64,000 bases of DNA from Streptomyces sp. DvalAA-43 (lineage in GTDB: Bacteria; Actinomycetota; Actinomycetes; Streptomycetales; Streptomycetaceae). Below are positions 1-13,158 of the stretch, in pieces. The stretch's first letter is position 1. The number at the start of each line of letters is the position of its first letter. Under the pieces are notes generated by a model. The model ran no database searches. It was not told where the DNA came from and saw only the letters and a list, made by a program, of their open reading frames with translations. A program made the translations under genes and the position numbers. The stretch lies in contig NZ_FMBW01000040.1 in NCBI RefSeq assembly GCF_900091725.1, positions 124,001 through 188,000 on the forward strand, given 5' to 3'.

Positions 1-843
1 GGCGAGGACCGCGCCCGAGAAGCCCCGGTGGTGGAAGAGCCGCATGTCCAGCAGGGGCGCGGGAAGCGTGAGCTGTCTGCGGACGAACCAGCAGAGCGCG
101 GCCACACCGCCGATACCGGCCAGGACCGTCCCCCAGCTCGCGCCGTGCGCCGCCAGCTCCTTGATGGCGTACACGACGCCGATCATGCCGATGAAGGAGA
201 GCCCGACGCTGACCAGGTCCCAGGGGCCCGGGGCCGGGTTCCTGGACTCGGGGATCATCCGGGCGCCGACGACCACGAGGACCGCCATGACCGGCAGGTT
301 GATCAGGAAGACCGAGCCCCACCAGAAGTGCTCCAGCAGGAGCCCGCCGACCACGGGGCCGACGGCCGCGCCCGCGGAGGCCATCGCTCCCCAGATCCCG
401 ATGGCGAAGCTGCGCTCGCGCGGGTCGTGGAAGAGGTTGCGGATCAGGGCGAGCGTGGACGGCATGAGGGTGGCGCCCGCGACACCGAGCAGCGCCCGCG
501 CCAGGATCATCATCTCGGGGGTGTGCGCGTAGGCGTTGAGCACCGAGACCGCGCCGAACGCCGTCGCGCCGCAGAGCAGCAGCTTCTTGCGGCCGATGCG
601 GTCGCCGAGGCTGCCCATCGAGACCAGGAGTCCGGCGATGACGAAGGAGTAGACGTCGCCGATCCACAGGAGCTGGGTACCGGTCGGTTCGAGGTCCTCG
701 GTGAGGAAGGGGGTCGCCAGGCCGAGGACGGTGGCGTCGATCGCCACGAGCAGCACGGCGAGGACGAGCACGGCCAGGGCGATCCACCGCCCGGGACGGT
801 GCGTCTCGTCCGAGGTTTCCACGCGCTGTTCGATACGGCTCAT
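1..843 (-). CDS. MFS multidrug efflux transporter, DHA2 (14-TM) type, partial
   Basis: This is the first 281 codons of a major facilitator transporter that runs off the left edge. The N-terminus (MSRIEQRVET) is followed by membrane segments and by the loop 2-3 signature GSLGDRIGRKKLLL, then ARALLGVAGATLMPSTLALI, which is typical of the EmrB/QacA/SmvA group that exports drugs by proton antiport. Its ATG overlaps the stop codon of the upstream TetR gene (ATGA at 843-840), so the two are translationally coupled and the TetR protein is very probably its local repressor. The substrate cannot be told from sequence. The C-terminal half lies outside the window. Confidence 0.9.
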   Translation of the reverse strand, partial: MSRIEQRVETSDETHRPGRWIALAVLVLAVLLVAIDATVLGLATPFLTEDLEPTGTQLLWIGDVYSFVIAGLLVSMGSLGDRIGRKKLLLCGATAFGAVSVLNAYAHTPEMMILARALLGVAGATLMPSTLALIRNLFHDPRERSFAIGIWGAMASAGAAVGPVVGGLLLEHFWWGSVFLINLPVMAVLVVVGARMIPESRNPAPGPWDLVSVGLSFIGMIGVVYAIKELAAHGASWGTVLAGIGGVAALCWFVRRQLTLPAPLLDMRLFHHRGFSGAVLA

Positions 844-1391
844 TGCTCCACGCTCCGGCGTGCACCGCCGAGCAGCAACTCGACGATCATGTAGGGGAAG
901 TCCTGGCTTGCGACCCGGCCGTCCTGAACGGCCCAGGCGCCGGACGAGATCAGCCCGTAGAGGGCCTCGGTCAGCCAGGCGGGGGTGAGGTCGATCCGGA
1001 ATTCGCCGCGCTCCTGGCCGCGCCTGAAGAAGGCCGAGACCCGGGCGTCGAGACGGTTCCAGCCCTCGTTCACCTCTTCGCCCTCGAAGAGCTGGTTCTC
1101 GGTGACGAGGAAGGCGAGCAGTCCGGCGCTGGGTTCGACGGCCACGACGAGGCGGCGCAGTGCGTCCGGCGCGGCGCCCTCGTCGAGCGCGGCGGTGTCC
1201 AGAGCGGCTTCGAACTCCTGGATGCCCAGGTTCTCCAACGCTCTGACCAGGGCGTCCCGTCCGGCGAAGTGCCGGTGAAGGGTGGCGCGTCCGATGCCTG
1301 CGGCTTTGGCGACCTCGTCCATGGTGGCGGTCGATTTGCGGGTCAGCAGAGCGGCGGCGCTCCGCAGTACCTGCTCACGGTCGAGACTCAT
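840..1391 (-). CDS. TetR-family transcriptional repressor of the adjacent efflux pump
   Basis: 183 aa. The N-terminal helix-turn-helix (about residues 20-55) reads TMDEVAKAAGIGRATLHRHF, a classic TetR DNA-binding motif; the rest is an all-helical ligand-binding domain. The start is taken at MSLDREQ (1391): a longer in-frame reading to 1514 would run through the promoter and into the oppositely oriented HAD-like gene. The stop overlaps the MFS start by 4 bp. A 20-bp inverted repeat at 1410-1429, about 20 bp upstream of the start, is the likely operator, giving autoregulation plus control of the pump. The inducer is unknown. Confidence 0.9.
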   Translation of the reverse strand: MSLDREQVLRSAAALLTRKSTATMDEVAKAAGIGRATLHRHFAGRDALVRALENLGIQEFEAALDTAALDEGAAPDALRRLVVAVEPSAGLLAFLVTENQLFEGEEVNEGWNRLDARVSAFFRRGQERGEFRIDLTPAWLTEALYGLISSGAWAVQDGRVASQDFPYMIVELLLGGARRSVEQ

Positions 1392-1409
1392 GAGACAACC
1401 ATAGACCAT

Positions 1410-1429
1410 ATGAGACACCAACGTCTCAT
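1410..1429. promoter_or_regulatory. Inverted-repeat operator for the TetR/MFS pair
   Basis: Perfect 7-bp arms ATGAGAC and GTCTCAT flank a 6-bp spacer. It lies in the 82-bp gap between the divergent TetR gene (start 1391) and the HAD-like gene (start 1474), where a TetR dimer site is expected. A half-site-like TGAGAC also occurs at 1391-1396. Assignment to this regulator is inference from position and symmetry. Confidence 0.6.
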
Positions 1430-1473
1430 CAGGAACCGTGTCCTCCCCTCGTGGGAGGGAGGACCATGGCGCC

Positions 1474-1989
1474 ATGAAGCCGCTGCTGCTGATCGATATC
1501 GACGGTCCGCTCAATCCCTACGCGGCCCTGGCGCACCTGCGGCCACCGGAGGGATACGCGAAGCATCTGATGCGGCCGACGGGGTGGGACTACGGCCCGC
1601 CGCTGCCCGTCCTGCTCAACCCGGAGCACGGCGGGGCGCTGCGCGCGCTGGCCGGCCGGTACGAGCTGGTCTGGGCGACGACCTGGAAGGACGAGGCGAA
1701 CATCTGGATCGGACCACGCCTCGGGCTGCCCCCGCTGCCGTACATCGACTGGCCCGCGATGCACGGCGGCGCCCCGGACGGCACGTACTGGAAGACGCAG
1801 TACGTCGTGGAGTACGCGGCCGGCCGCCCGTTCGCCTGGGTCGACGACGAGATCGGCGCACCGGACCGGGAGTGGGCCCTTCGCCGGGGCGCCACCGAGG
1901 CGCTGCTCCGGTGGATCGACCCCGGCATCGGGCTGCTGCCGTCCGATTTCGCGGCGCTCGCGGCCTGGGCGGACGGCGCGTCGCGCTGA
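1474..1989 (+). CDS. HAD-like hydrolase-fold protein of unknown function
   Basis: 171 aa. The N-terminus LLLIDIDGPLNPY contains an Asp-x-Asp pair as in HAD motif I, WATTWKDEAN resembles the motif II region, and WVDDEIG supplies a pair of acidic residues like motif IV. Lengths and spacing fit small actinobacterial HAD-like proteins annotated only as hypothetical. The start ATG at 1474 follows a GGGAGGGAGG ribosome site 10 bp upstream; an earlier ATG at 1466 is out of frame. It is divergent from the TetR gene and monocistronic. Whether it is a phosphatase or acts on nucleic-acid ends is not shown by the sequence. Confidence 0.7.
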   Translation: MKPLLLIDIDGPLNPYAALAHLRPPEGYAKHLMRPTGWDYGPPLPVLLNPEHGGALRALAGRYELVWATTWKDEANIWIGPRLGLPPLPYIDWPAMHGGAPDGTYWKTQYVVEYAAGRPFAWVDDEIGAPDREWALRRGATEALLRWIDPGIGLLPSDFAALAAWADGASR

Positions 1990-1998
1990 TGGCCGGCC

Positions 1999-2017
1999 CC
2001 GGGGGCGCGCTCCCCGG
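1999..2017. terminator. Hairpin between convergent genes
   Basis: CCGGGGG and TCCCCGG arms with a 5-nt loop fill the 28-bp gap between the HAD-like stop and the aldo/keto reductase stop. A bidirectional terminator is likely. There is no T tract, as is usual in this genome type. Confidence 0.5.
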
Positions 2018-2989
2018 TCAGCTCCAGCGCAGCCCGGCGCGGTGCCGCCAGTACGAATCGGGCTCCTCCACCAGCGCGTCGAGCCGGGCGAGCCGCTCCT
2101 CGTCGAAGTCGACGAGGGGCGCGTGCAGGTTCCCGGCGAGCTGGCCGACGGTCGCCGCACCGGAGAGCACCACCCCGGCCCAGGGCTGGTGCAGCACGAA
2201 GGCCAGGGCCACCGCGTCGCCGCCGAGGCCTGCGTCGGCGGCGATCTCCTGGACCACGGCGGGGGCTTCCGTACCGGCGAGCCGCCCGTTGGCCATGGCC
2301 TCCTTGACGATCACGGTGAGTCCTGCGGCACGGGCCTCGGCGAGCGCCGCCCCGGCGGAGGTCTCCAGGGCGTTGTAGGTGGCCTGGACCGTACGGAAGA
2401 GCGGCTCGCCGTCCACGGTGACGGCGAGGGCGGCCCGGATCGCGTCGGCCTGGGCGGGTCCGCTGGTCGAGAGGCCGACGCTGACGCCCTCCGCGGCGAG
2501 CTCGGCCAGCCGTGCGTGCAGCTCCTTGTCCGTGAGGGCCGGGCTGTCGGCGGTGACCGAGTGGATCTGGTAGAGATCGAGGCGGTCGCCGAGCAGCGCG
2601 TCGGTCTCGGCCCGCTGGCGCAGGAAGGTGGCGAGGCCGTGGTCCTTGACCTCGTGCGCCTCGGCCTCGATGCTCCAGTCGGCGGTGTAGGTGTAGCCCC
2701 ATTTGCTGCCGACGACGACGTCGTCGGCCTCCGGGTGCGCGGTCAACCAGTCGGCCAGGAACTCCTCCGAACGGCCGTAGGAGCGGGCCGCGTCGACGTA
2801 GCGGACGCCCTGCGCGTAGGCGGCGTCGAGCAGCTCGTGGGTGCGTGCGCGCATCGCCTCGACGCTGCGGTCGGCGGGCAGATCGCGGTCGCGGTGGAGG
2901 TTGATGTAGCCGGGCCTGCCGACCGCCGCCAGGCCGAGCCCGATGTGGGCGGTCGGTGCGGTCGCTGCGGCCAGCCTGGCGAAAGGCAT
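2018..2989 (-). CDS. Aldo/keto reductase
   Basis: 323 aa, the usual length for a single-domain TIM-barrel AKR. The catalytic tetrad can be followed: Asp and Tyr in VRYVDAARSYGRSE (about 61-74), Lys in VVVGSKWGY, and His in DLYQIHSVT. It should reduce or oxidise carbonyl substrates with NADP(H) in the cytosol. A GAGGAG ribosome site lies 7 bp before the ATG at 2989. The gene stands alone between convergent HAD-like and upstream argH genes; a strong hairpin at 3056-3083 separates it from argH, so cotranscription is not obvious. The physiological substrate is unknown. Confidence 0.92.
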   Translation of the reverse strand: MPFARLAAATAPTAHIGLGLAAVGRPGYINLHRDRDLPADRSVEAMRARTHELLDAAYAQGVRYVDAARSYGRSEEFLADWLTAHPEADDVVVGSKWGYTYTADWSIEAEAHEVKDHGLATFLRQRAETDALLGDRLDLYQIHSVTADSPALTDKELHARLAELAAEGVSVGLSTSGPAQADAIRAALAVTVDGEPLFRTVQATYNALETSAGAALAEARAAGLTVIVKEAMANGRLAGTEAPAVVQEIAADAGLGGDAVALAFVLHQPWAGVVLSGAATVGQLAGNLHAPLVDFDEERLARLDALVEEPDSYWRHRAGLRWS

Positions 2990-3055
2990 CGTCGGACTCC
3001 TCGTCGATCGGGGTCTGCTCCCCCGTCAACGTAACCCAGCTCGTGGAAACCGGAA

Positions 3056-3083
3056 GGCGGGGAGCCTACGGCCGCTCCCCGCC
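3056..3083 (-). terminator. argH terminator hairpin
   Basis: Perfect 10-bp stem GGCGGGGAGC / GCTCCCCGCC with an 8-nt loop, 21 bp beyond the argH stop codon in the direction of argH transcription. Confidence 0.7.
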
Positions 3084-3104
3084 CCGGTGCCGCCCTCGCG
3101 GCGG

Positions 3105-5477
<2,373 letters not shown>

Positions 5478-5490
5478 CTACCGTCCGGGC

Positions 5491-6192
5491 ATGCGCAGAT
5501 CCCTGGTGACCTTTTCGGTACTGCTCGCGCTGGCGGGTTCGGTCGCGGCCCGGCCCGCCGCCGCGCCGCCGCTCCCGCAGCGGATGGCCGACACGGGCGG
5601 CGGCACCCAGCTGATCACGGCCGAGGCCCCGGCCAAGGGTTCCACCACCGGCACCGTCACCTGGTGGAACCTGCGCCGGGGGGTCTGGGTGAGGGGCGGG
5701 TCCACGCCCGCCAGGTTCGGTGCGAAGGGCCTGGCCGAGGGGGCCTCGCGCAAGCAGGGCACCAACACCACCCCCACCGGCCTGTACGAGCTGCCGTACG
5801 CCTTCGGGATCAAGCCCGCGCCGGCCGGCACCGTCCATCCGTACCGGCGGGTCACCAGCCGCTCGTGGTGGTGCGAGGACAACGCGGCGCGGGACTACAA
5901 CCGCTGGGTGGAGCCGCGGCCCGCGGACTGCCGGGCGGGCGAGGCCGAGCATCTGAGCGCGTATCCGACGCAGTACGCCCGTGCGCTGGTCATCGGGTTC
6001 AACTACACGAAGCCGGTGCGTGGCCGCGGCGCCGGGATCTTCCTCCATGTCAACGGGCGTGGTGCGACGGCCGGTTGTGTCTCCGTACCGGCGGCCGCGA
6101 TGGACCGGATCCTCGACTGGGTGGATCCGGTCCGCCGTCCGCACATCGCCATCGGGACCCGGTCGGGCCCGACCGCGATCACGCGCTACTGA
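5491..6192 (+). CDS. Secreted L,D-transpeptidase family protein (YkuD-like)
   Basis: 233 aa. A Sec signal peptide (MRRSLVTFSVLLALAGSVAARPAA) leads into a catalytic domain ending in FLHVNGRGATAGCVSVP, where the His and the GC-V-S motif supply the active-site His and Cys of the YkuD fold. The sequence between (KQGTNTTPTGLYELPYAFG) matches the conserved substrate-groove strands of actinobacterial members. It probably acts in the cell wall, where such enzymes make 3-3 peptidoglycan crosslinks or related bonds. Start at 5491 is set by the signal peptide; the upstream in-frame ATG at 5458 adds a charged extension that would spoil it. Convergent with argR. Confidence 0.8.
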   Translation: MRRSLVTFSVLLALAGSVAARPAAAPPLPQRMADTGGGTQLITAEAPAKGSTTGTVTWWNLRRGVWVRGGSTPARFGAKGLAEGASRKQGTNTTPTGLYELPYAFGIKPAPAGTVHPYRRVTSRSWWCEDNAARDYNRWVEPRPADCRAGEAEHLSAYPTQYARALVIGFNYTKPVRGRGAGIFLHVNGRGATAGCVSVPAAAMDRILDWVDPVRRPHIAIGTRSGPTAITRY

Positions 6193-6193
6193 C

Positions 6194-6215
6194 GGGCCCC
6201 GGCGGTACGGGGCCG
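6194..6215. terminator. Hairpin between L,D-transpeptidase and argR
   Basis: GGCCCC (6195-6200) and GGGGCC (6209-6214) with an 8-nt loop in the 24-bp gap between convergent stops. Likely shared terminator of the arginine operon and the transpeptidase gene. Confidence 0.5.
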
Positions 6216-6216
6216 C

Positions 6217-6753
6217 TCAGCGCTCGTTCTGGGCCAGCCGCAGCAGATGGTCGGCGAGGGCCTGGCCGCCCGCCGGGTCACGGCTGATCAGCATCAGGGT
6301 GTCGTCGCCCGCGATGGTGCCGAGGATGTCGTGCAGTTCGGCCTGGTCGATGGCCGAGGCGAGGAACTGGGCCGCGCCCGGAGGCGTACGCAGCACCACG
6401 AGGTTGGCGGACGCCTCCGCGGAGATGAGCAGTTCGGCGGAGAGCCGCCGCATCCGCTCCTCCTTCGCCGACCCGCCCAGCGGTGCCTGCGGGGTACGGA
6501 ATCCGCCCTCGCTCGGCACCGCGTAGATCAGCTCGCCGCCGGTGTTGCGGATCTTCACCGCGCCCAGCTCGTCCAGGTCGCGGGAGAGCGTCGCCTGGGT
6601 GACGCTCAGCCCGTCGTCTGCGAGGAGCTTGGCCAGCTGGCTCTGCGAGCGCACCGGCTGCCGGTTCAGGATGTCCACGATCCGGCGGTGGCGTGCGGTG
6701 CGGGTCTGCGGCACGGACGGCCCGCCGTGCTCGGTTTCCTGCGCCTCGGTCAT
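6217..6753 (-). CDS. argR: Arginine repressor ArgR
   Basis: 178 aa. The N-terminal winged helix ([20 protein letters not shown], then [20 protein letters not shown]) binds ARG boxes; the C-terminal domain with [10 protein letters not shown] and [20 protein letters not shown] is the hexamerisation and arginine-binding region. It is the last gene of argC-J-B-D-R, 10 bp after argD, so it is autoregulated through the operon promoter at 11060-11088. ATG at 6753 has a GAGG site 8 bp upstream. Streptomyces ArgR is usually about this long. Confidence 0.96.
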   Translation of the reverse strand: MTEAQETEHGGPSVPQTRTARHRRIVDILNRQPVRSQSQLAKLLADDGLSVTQATLSRDLDELGAVKIRNTGGELIYAVPSEGGFRTPQAPLGGSAKEERMRRLSAELLISAEASANLVVLRTPPGAAQFLASAIDQAELHDILGTIAGDDTLMLISRDPAGGQALADHLLRLAQNER

Positions 6754-6763
6754 CGTCGTCGCC

Positions 6764-7960
6764 TCATTCTCCGGATCGTCCGTCCCCGTCTGCCGCGTCG
6801 AGAGCGCCGGGCAGTGCCCTGAGCAACGCGTCCACTTCCGCGTCGCCGATGATCAGCGGAGGCATGAGCCGCAGCACATCGGGGGCGGGTGCGTTCACCA
6901 GGATTCCGGCGCTCTGAGCCGCCTGTTGCACCTGTGGTGCGAGGGGCTGGTTGAGCACGATACCCAGCAGCAGACCGGAGCCGCGGACGTGGGATACCAG
7001 CGGGTGACCGAGGCTCTCCACACCGCTGCGGATCTTCTCGCCGAGACGCTTGACCCGGTCCAGGACGCCGTCGGCGGCCAGGGTGTCCAGGACGGCGAGA
7101 CCGGCGGCGCAGGCGATCGGGTTGCCGCCGAACGTCGTGCCGTGCTGGCCCGGACGCAGCAGGTCGGCCGCCGGGCCGAAGGCCACGGTCGCACCGATCG
7201 GCAGTCCGCCGCCGAGGCCCTTGGCGAGGGTGACGACATCGGGCTCGATGCCCTGGTGGGCCTGGTGCTCGAACCACTGGCCGCAGCGGCCGATGCCGGT
7301 CTGCACCTCGTCGAGGACGAGCAGGGTGCCGGTGGCCCGGGTGATCTCCCGGGCGGCCTCCAGATACCCGGCGGGTGGTACGACCACGCCGTTCTCGCCC
7401 TGGATGGGCTCGATGATCACCAGTGCGGTGTCGGTGGTGACGGCGGCCCGCAGGGCCTCCGCGTCGCCGTACGGCACGTGTGTGACGTCGCCGGGCAGCG
7501 GGAGGAACGGCTCGCGCTTCGCGGGCTGGCCGGTCAGCGCCAGCGCGCCCATGGTCCGGCCGTGGAAGCCGCCGTCGGTGGCGACCATGTGGGTCCGCCC
7601 GGTCAGCCGGCCGATCTTGAAGGCGGCCTCGTTGGCCTCGGCGCCCGAGTTGGCGAAGTAGACGCGGCCGGTCCGGCCGAAGAGCTGGAGCAGCCGTTCG
7701 GCGAGGACGACGGGCGGTTCGGCGATGAAGAGGTTGGAGACATGGCCGAGGGAGGCGACCTGGGCGGAGACGGCCTCGACGACAGCGGGGTGGGCGTGCC
7801 CCAGCGCGTTCACCGCGATCCCGCCGACGAAGTCGAGGTACTCGGTGCCGTCGGCGTCCCACACATGGGCGCCCTCGCCGCGGACCAGGGACAGCTGCGG
7901 GGTCCCGTAGTTGTCCATCAGCGCGTGGTTCCAGCGCTGTGCGAGTTCCTGGTTGCTCAT
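6764..7960 (-). CDS. argD: Acetylornithine aminotransferase
   Basis: 398 aa. A PLP class III aminotransferase that converts N-acetylglutamate semialdehyde to N-acetylornithine. [16 protein letters not shown] holds the PLP-ring Asp region and [17 protein letters not shown] the Schiff-base Lys; [14 protein letters not shown] is the phosphate-binding motif. Its ATG overlaps the argB stop by 4 bp (ATGA at 7960-7957), showing translational coupling. Family-typical length; no abnormality seen. Confidence 0.96.
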   Translation of the reverse strand: MSNQELAQRWNHALMDNYGTPQLSLVRGEGAHVWDADGTEYLDFVGGIAVNALGHAHPAVVEAVSAQVASLGHVSNLFIAEPPVVLAERLLQLFGRTGRVYFANSGAEANEAAFKIGRLTGRTHMVATDGGFHGRTMGALALTGQPAKREPFLPLPGDVTHVPYGDAEALRAAVTTDTALVIIEPIQGENGVVVPPAGYLEAAREITRATGTLLVLDEVQTGIGRCGQWFEHQAHQGIEPDVVTLAKGLGGGLPIGATVAFGPAADLLRPGQHGTTFGGNPIACAAGLAVLDTLAADGVLDRVKRLGEKIRSGVESLGHPLVSHVRGSGLLLGIVLNQPLAPQVQQAAQSAGILVNAPAPDVLRLMPPLIIGDAEVDALLRALPGALDAADGDGRSGE

Positions 7961-8855
7961 GACTCCCCCTGCGCGTCGGGCACGACCATCGTGCCGATTC
8001 CTTCGTCGGTGAAGATCTCCAGCAGGATCGAGTGCTGGACCCGGCCGTCGATCACCCTGGCGGTCTCGACGCCGTTGCGCACGGCGTGCAGGCAGCCCTG
8101 CATCTTCGGCACCATGCCGCTGGAGAGTTCCGGCAGCAGTTTCTCCAGCTCGGTCGCGGTGAGACGGCTGATCACGTCGTCGCTGTGCGGCCAGTCCTCG
8201 TAGAGGCCCTCGACATCGGTGAGGACCATCAGCGTCTCGGCGTCCAGCGCGGCGGCGAGTGCCGCGGCCGCGGTGTCGGCGTTGACGTTGTAGACGTGGT
8301 TGTCGTCGGCGGAGCGGGCGATGGAGGAGACGACCGGGATCCGGCCGTCGTCCAGCAGCGCCTGGATCGCCCCGGTGTCGATGGCGGTGATCTCGCCGAC
8401 CCGGCCGATGTCGACGAGCTCGCCGTCGATGGTCGGCCGGTGCCGGACGGCGGTGATGGTGTGGGCGTCCTCGCCGGTCAGGCCGACGGCGAGGGGCCCG
8501 TGCTGGTTGAGCAGGCCGACGAGTTCGCGCTGGACCTGTCCGGCCAGCACCATGCGTACGACGTCCATCGCCTCGGGCGTGGTGACGCGCAGACCCGCCT
8601 TGAACTCGCTGACCAGGCCCTGTTTGTCGAGCTGGGCGCTGATCTGCGGGCCGCCGCCGTGCACGACGACGGGCTTGAGGCCGGCCTGGCGCAGGAAGAC
8701 CACGTCCTGGGCGAAGGCCGCCTTCAGATCGTCGTCGACCATGGCGTTGCCGCCGAATTTGATGACGACGGTCTTGCCGTTGTGCCGGGTCAGCCAGGGC
8801 AGCGCCTCGATGAGGATCTGCGCCTTCGGGAGTGCGGTGTGCTTCCGCGCCGGGG

Positions 8856-8859
<4 letters not shown>
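7957..8859 (-). CDS. argB: Acetylglutamate kinase
   Basis: 300 aa. It phosphorylates N-acetylglutamate, normally the feedback-controlled step. [10 protein letters not shown] and [16 protein letters not shown] are the ATP and substrate glycine-rich motifs of the amino-acid kinase fold, and [14 protein letters not shown] and [16 protein letters not shown] are conserved C-terminal elements. The length with an N-terminal helix ([20 protein letters not shown]) fits the arginine-sensitive hexameric class. The ATG overlaps the argJ stop by 4 bp. Confidence 0.97.
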
Positions 8860-11091
<2,232 letters not shown>

Positions 11092-11337
11092 TTTGGCTTC
11101 TGCCGGAGTGACCCGCTCGTGACTGAGCGCTTCAGCGAATCGAAGCACGGCAGCTGTCACTGAGGCAGGAGGTCTGTGACCGGTGACCTGTGACCTGTGA
11201 CGTTCCGTGACAGTGGGCCAGGCCGGTGTGGCTCACGCAGTCACCTGGGACTCATCAGCTTCTTGCTTGCGCAACCCATTTCGATACCCAGGCGTCCGAA
11301 CCTTTGACGGACGACTGCCGATTACCCGGGAGGGCAC
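11092..11337. other. Gene-free stretch with GTGAC heptad repeats
   Basis: The gap between argC and the small gene at 11338 holds the arg promoter on its left edge and, at 11174-11211, five GTGAC units starting at 11176, 11183, 11190, 11197 and 11207. The first four are spaced exactly 7 bp apart. No open frame with a convincing start is seen. Confidence 0.5.
11174..11211. repeat. Short tandem GTGAC heptad repeat
   Basis: Units CTGTGAC/CGGTGAC repeat four times with 7-bp period and a fifth GTGAC follows after 10 bp. It sits 127-164 bp upstream of the gene starting at 11338. Either a slipped-strand repeat or a binding array. Confidence 0.6.
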
Positions 11338-11658
11338 GTGGCGAAGAAGGACCGGACAGCGGACGCGGCGGGGGAGAAGGACCGCGAGAAGTGGATGGCT
11401 CGTTTCCAGGTACGGCTGGCCATGCAGCCGGGCGTGGACCGGGCAGTGGTGCTCCAGGCGGTCAAGGAGGTCACGACACACTGCGCGGATACGGGCGAGC
11501 ACCCGCGGACCGCTTTCGGCGACCCGGACGCCTATGCCGTGCAGGCTGCCGCGCGGCTGGTACCGGCGGACCGGGCGGCGCGCGCGAGGCGGCACGGCGC
11601 CGCGGTGGACGCACTCGACTCCGTGCTGAAAACGGCCCGGGACGTCACCGGTCTGTGA
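11338..11658 (+). CDS. Small conserved-looking hypothetical protein
   Basis: 106 aa, charged N-terminus (MAKKDRTADAAGEKDREKWM) then a helical domain with GVDRAVVLQAVKEVTTHCAD and FGDPDAYAVQAAARL. The GDPxAYA stretch resembles the end of HAAS-type helical domains, but the match is too short to assign. No signal peptide or membrane segment. The GTG start at 11338 has a GGGAGGG site 6 bp upstream. Codon use is normal for the neighbourhood. Function unknown. Confidence 0.65.
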   Translation: MAKKDRTADAAGEKDREKWMARFQVRLAMQPGVDRAVVLQAVKEVTTHCADTGEHPRTAFGDPDAYAVQAAARLVPADRAARARRHGAAVDALDSVLKTARDVTGL

Positions 11659-11831
11659 CCGGTTGGAGCGGCGCCCGCCACGGCACGGCACACAGGTTCT
11701 GACGCGGCTTCCACCGTCGGGGCTGTTGGGCGTCCATGTGTGCGCGCCGCTGGTGACAGTTGGCGTGGGCAGTCGTCGGTCGGTGGGCGTCGGCCCACCA
11801 GGCAGCGCGGGCGGCCGCTAGGGTCGCCAAC

Positions 11832-12854
11832 GTGTTGAGCTCATCGGTGAGTGGGGACCTGGTCGTCGTCGGCGCCGGCATTGTCGGCGCATCGGTGGCC
11901 TATCACGCCGCCCGAGCGGGCGCCGCGGTGACGTTGGTCGACGCCGGGCGGCCGGGCGCCGGCGTGACGGCGGACTCGTTCGCCTGGGTCGGGGCGTCCG
12001 GCGTGCGCAAAGGTCCGGCCGCCGGGCTGCGGGCCACCGCGACGGCGGAGTACCACCGACTCGGGGCCGAGTTGCCGGGACTCCCGGTGACCTGGTCCGG
12101 CTCGCTGAGCTGGACCGGCAAGGACGGTGCGCCGGAGGCCGGACCCGGGCAGACGATCGTGGACGCGGCCACCGTGGCGACGCTCGAACCCCACCTTCGG
12201 CAGCCTCCGGAGTGGGCCGTCTGGGCGCCGGGTGACGGCGCTGTCGACTCGGTGGGCGTGACCGAGCGGCTGGTCGCGGGCGCTCGCGCCCATGGGGCCC
12301 GGGTACATCTGGACACGCCGGTCACCGCGGTCCGCCGGGATACGGCGGGCCGGATTGCCGGGGTCGAGACGACAGCAGGCCTCCTCTCCGGTGCGACGGT
12401 GGTGCTGGCGGCCGGGGTTGCCACGGCCACGCTGGGCGCGTCGCTCGGCGTCCGCGTCCCGGTGGAACCGTCGCCGTGCCCGCTGTTCGGGCTCCGCGCC
12501 CCGGCCTGTCTGGTCCGCACCGTGGTCAACACCGAGGACTTCGATCTCCGTCAGGTCGCCGCGGACCGGCTGATCGCCGCCGCGGACTCGCCCGAACGGA
12601 CCCTTGCCGCCGTCCGGTCCGCTTTCCGTGGTGCCGGGAGCGTCGAGCTGATCAGCACCCGGCTCGGAGCGCGCCCCATGCCGGCCGACGGTGAGCCGAT
12701 CGTCGGCCCGGTCGCCGAGGTCCCCGGCCTCTACCTGGCAGTGATGCACTCGGCGGTCACGCTCGCCGCGGCCGTGGGCCGCCTGGTCGCACGCGAGTTG
12801 GTCGGCGGAACCGTAGAGCCGGCTCTGTCGGGCTGCCGCCCGGATCGCTTCTGA
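11832..12854 (+). CDS. FAD-dependent oxidoreductase (DAO superfamily)
   Basis: 340 aa. The N-terminal dinucleotide fold DLVVVGAGIVGASVAYHAARAG with a closing VTLVDAG acid is the FAD-binding motif of the D-amino-acid oxidase/glycine oxidase group; LGARPMPADGEPIVGP and MHSAVTLAAAVGRLVA near the C-terminus are also family features. It should oxidise a primary or secondary amine or similar substrate. A -10 hexamer TAGGGT (11819-11824) stands 7 bp before GTG 11832, and no ribosome site is present, so a leaderless transcript starting at this GTG is likely; the longer frame from 11760 is not supported. Substrate unknown. Confidence 0.85.
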   Translation: MLSSSVSGDLVVVGAGIVGASVAYHAARAGAAVTLVDAGRPGAGVTADSFAWVGASGVRKGPAAGLRATATAEYHRLGAELPGLPVTWSGSLSWTGKDGAPEAGPGQTIVDAATVATLEPHLRQPPEWAVWAPGDGAVDSVGVTERLVAGARAHGARVHLDTPVTAVRRDTAGRIAGVETTAGLLSGATVVLAAGVATATLGASLGVRVPVEPSPCPLFGLRAPACLVRTVVNTEDFDLRQVAADRLIAAADSPERTLAAVRSAFRGAGSVELISTRLGARPMPADGEPIVGPVAEVPGLYLAVMHSAVTLAAAVGRLVARELVGGTVEPALSGCRPDRF

Positions 12855-12879
12855 TGGCACGGCCCCGCTGCGGCCTGCC

Positions 12880-13119
12880 CCACTGCCGCTCTCGGAGCAG
12901 GACCGCCTGACGTCGAGGTCGATTCGGGCGGGGTATGTGGAGCGGACGCGGATCGTGCCGGCGTGTGCGCAACCAGTCGCGGGAACGTGCTCGGTGGCGG
13001 CCGCGGTGGACTCGACGCGGCCGACGGTGGTCAAGTGGCGGGAGCTGTTCCGGGCGCACGGGCCGGCGGGGCCGGCAAGGCCGGCCGAACTGGGGAACTG
13101 CGGGCCGGCCGGCGCTTGA
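12880..13119 (+). pseudogene. IS630-family transposase, N-terminal remnant
   Basis: Reading the frame of GTG 12937 back to about 12880 gives LPLSEQDRL, then RAGYVERTRIVPACAQ, then PTVVKWRELFRAHG before a stop at 13117. This follows the order and spacing of the N-terminal helix-turn-helix of IS630-type transposases (RARIVL-ACA ... TVGKWR-RF), but the recognition helix is eroded and the frame ends after the HTH. No catalytic DDE domain or inverted repeats are visible nearby, so the element has decayed. It occupies a 304-bp gap between a plus-strand and a minus-strand gene, at the left border of the accessory catabolic cluster. Confidence 0.6.
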
Positions 13120-13158
13120 TCGTGTCCTGCTCTCGCGCACATCCGCCGGCTGAGGCGC

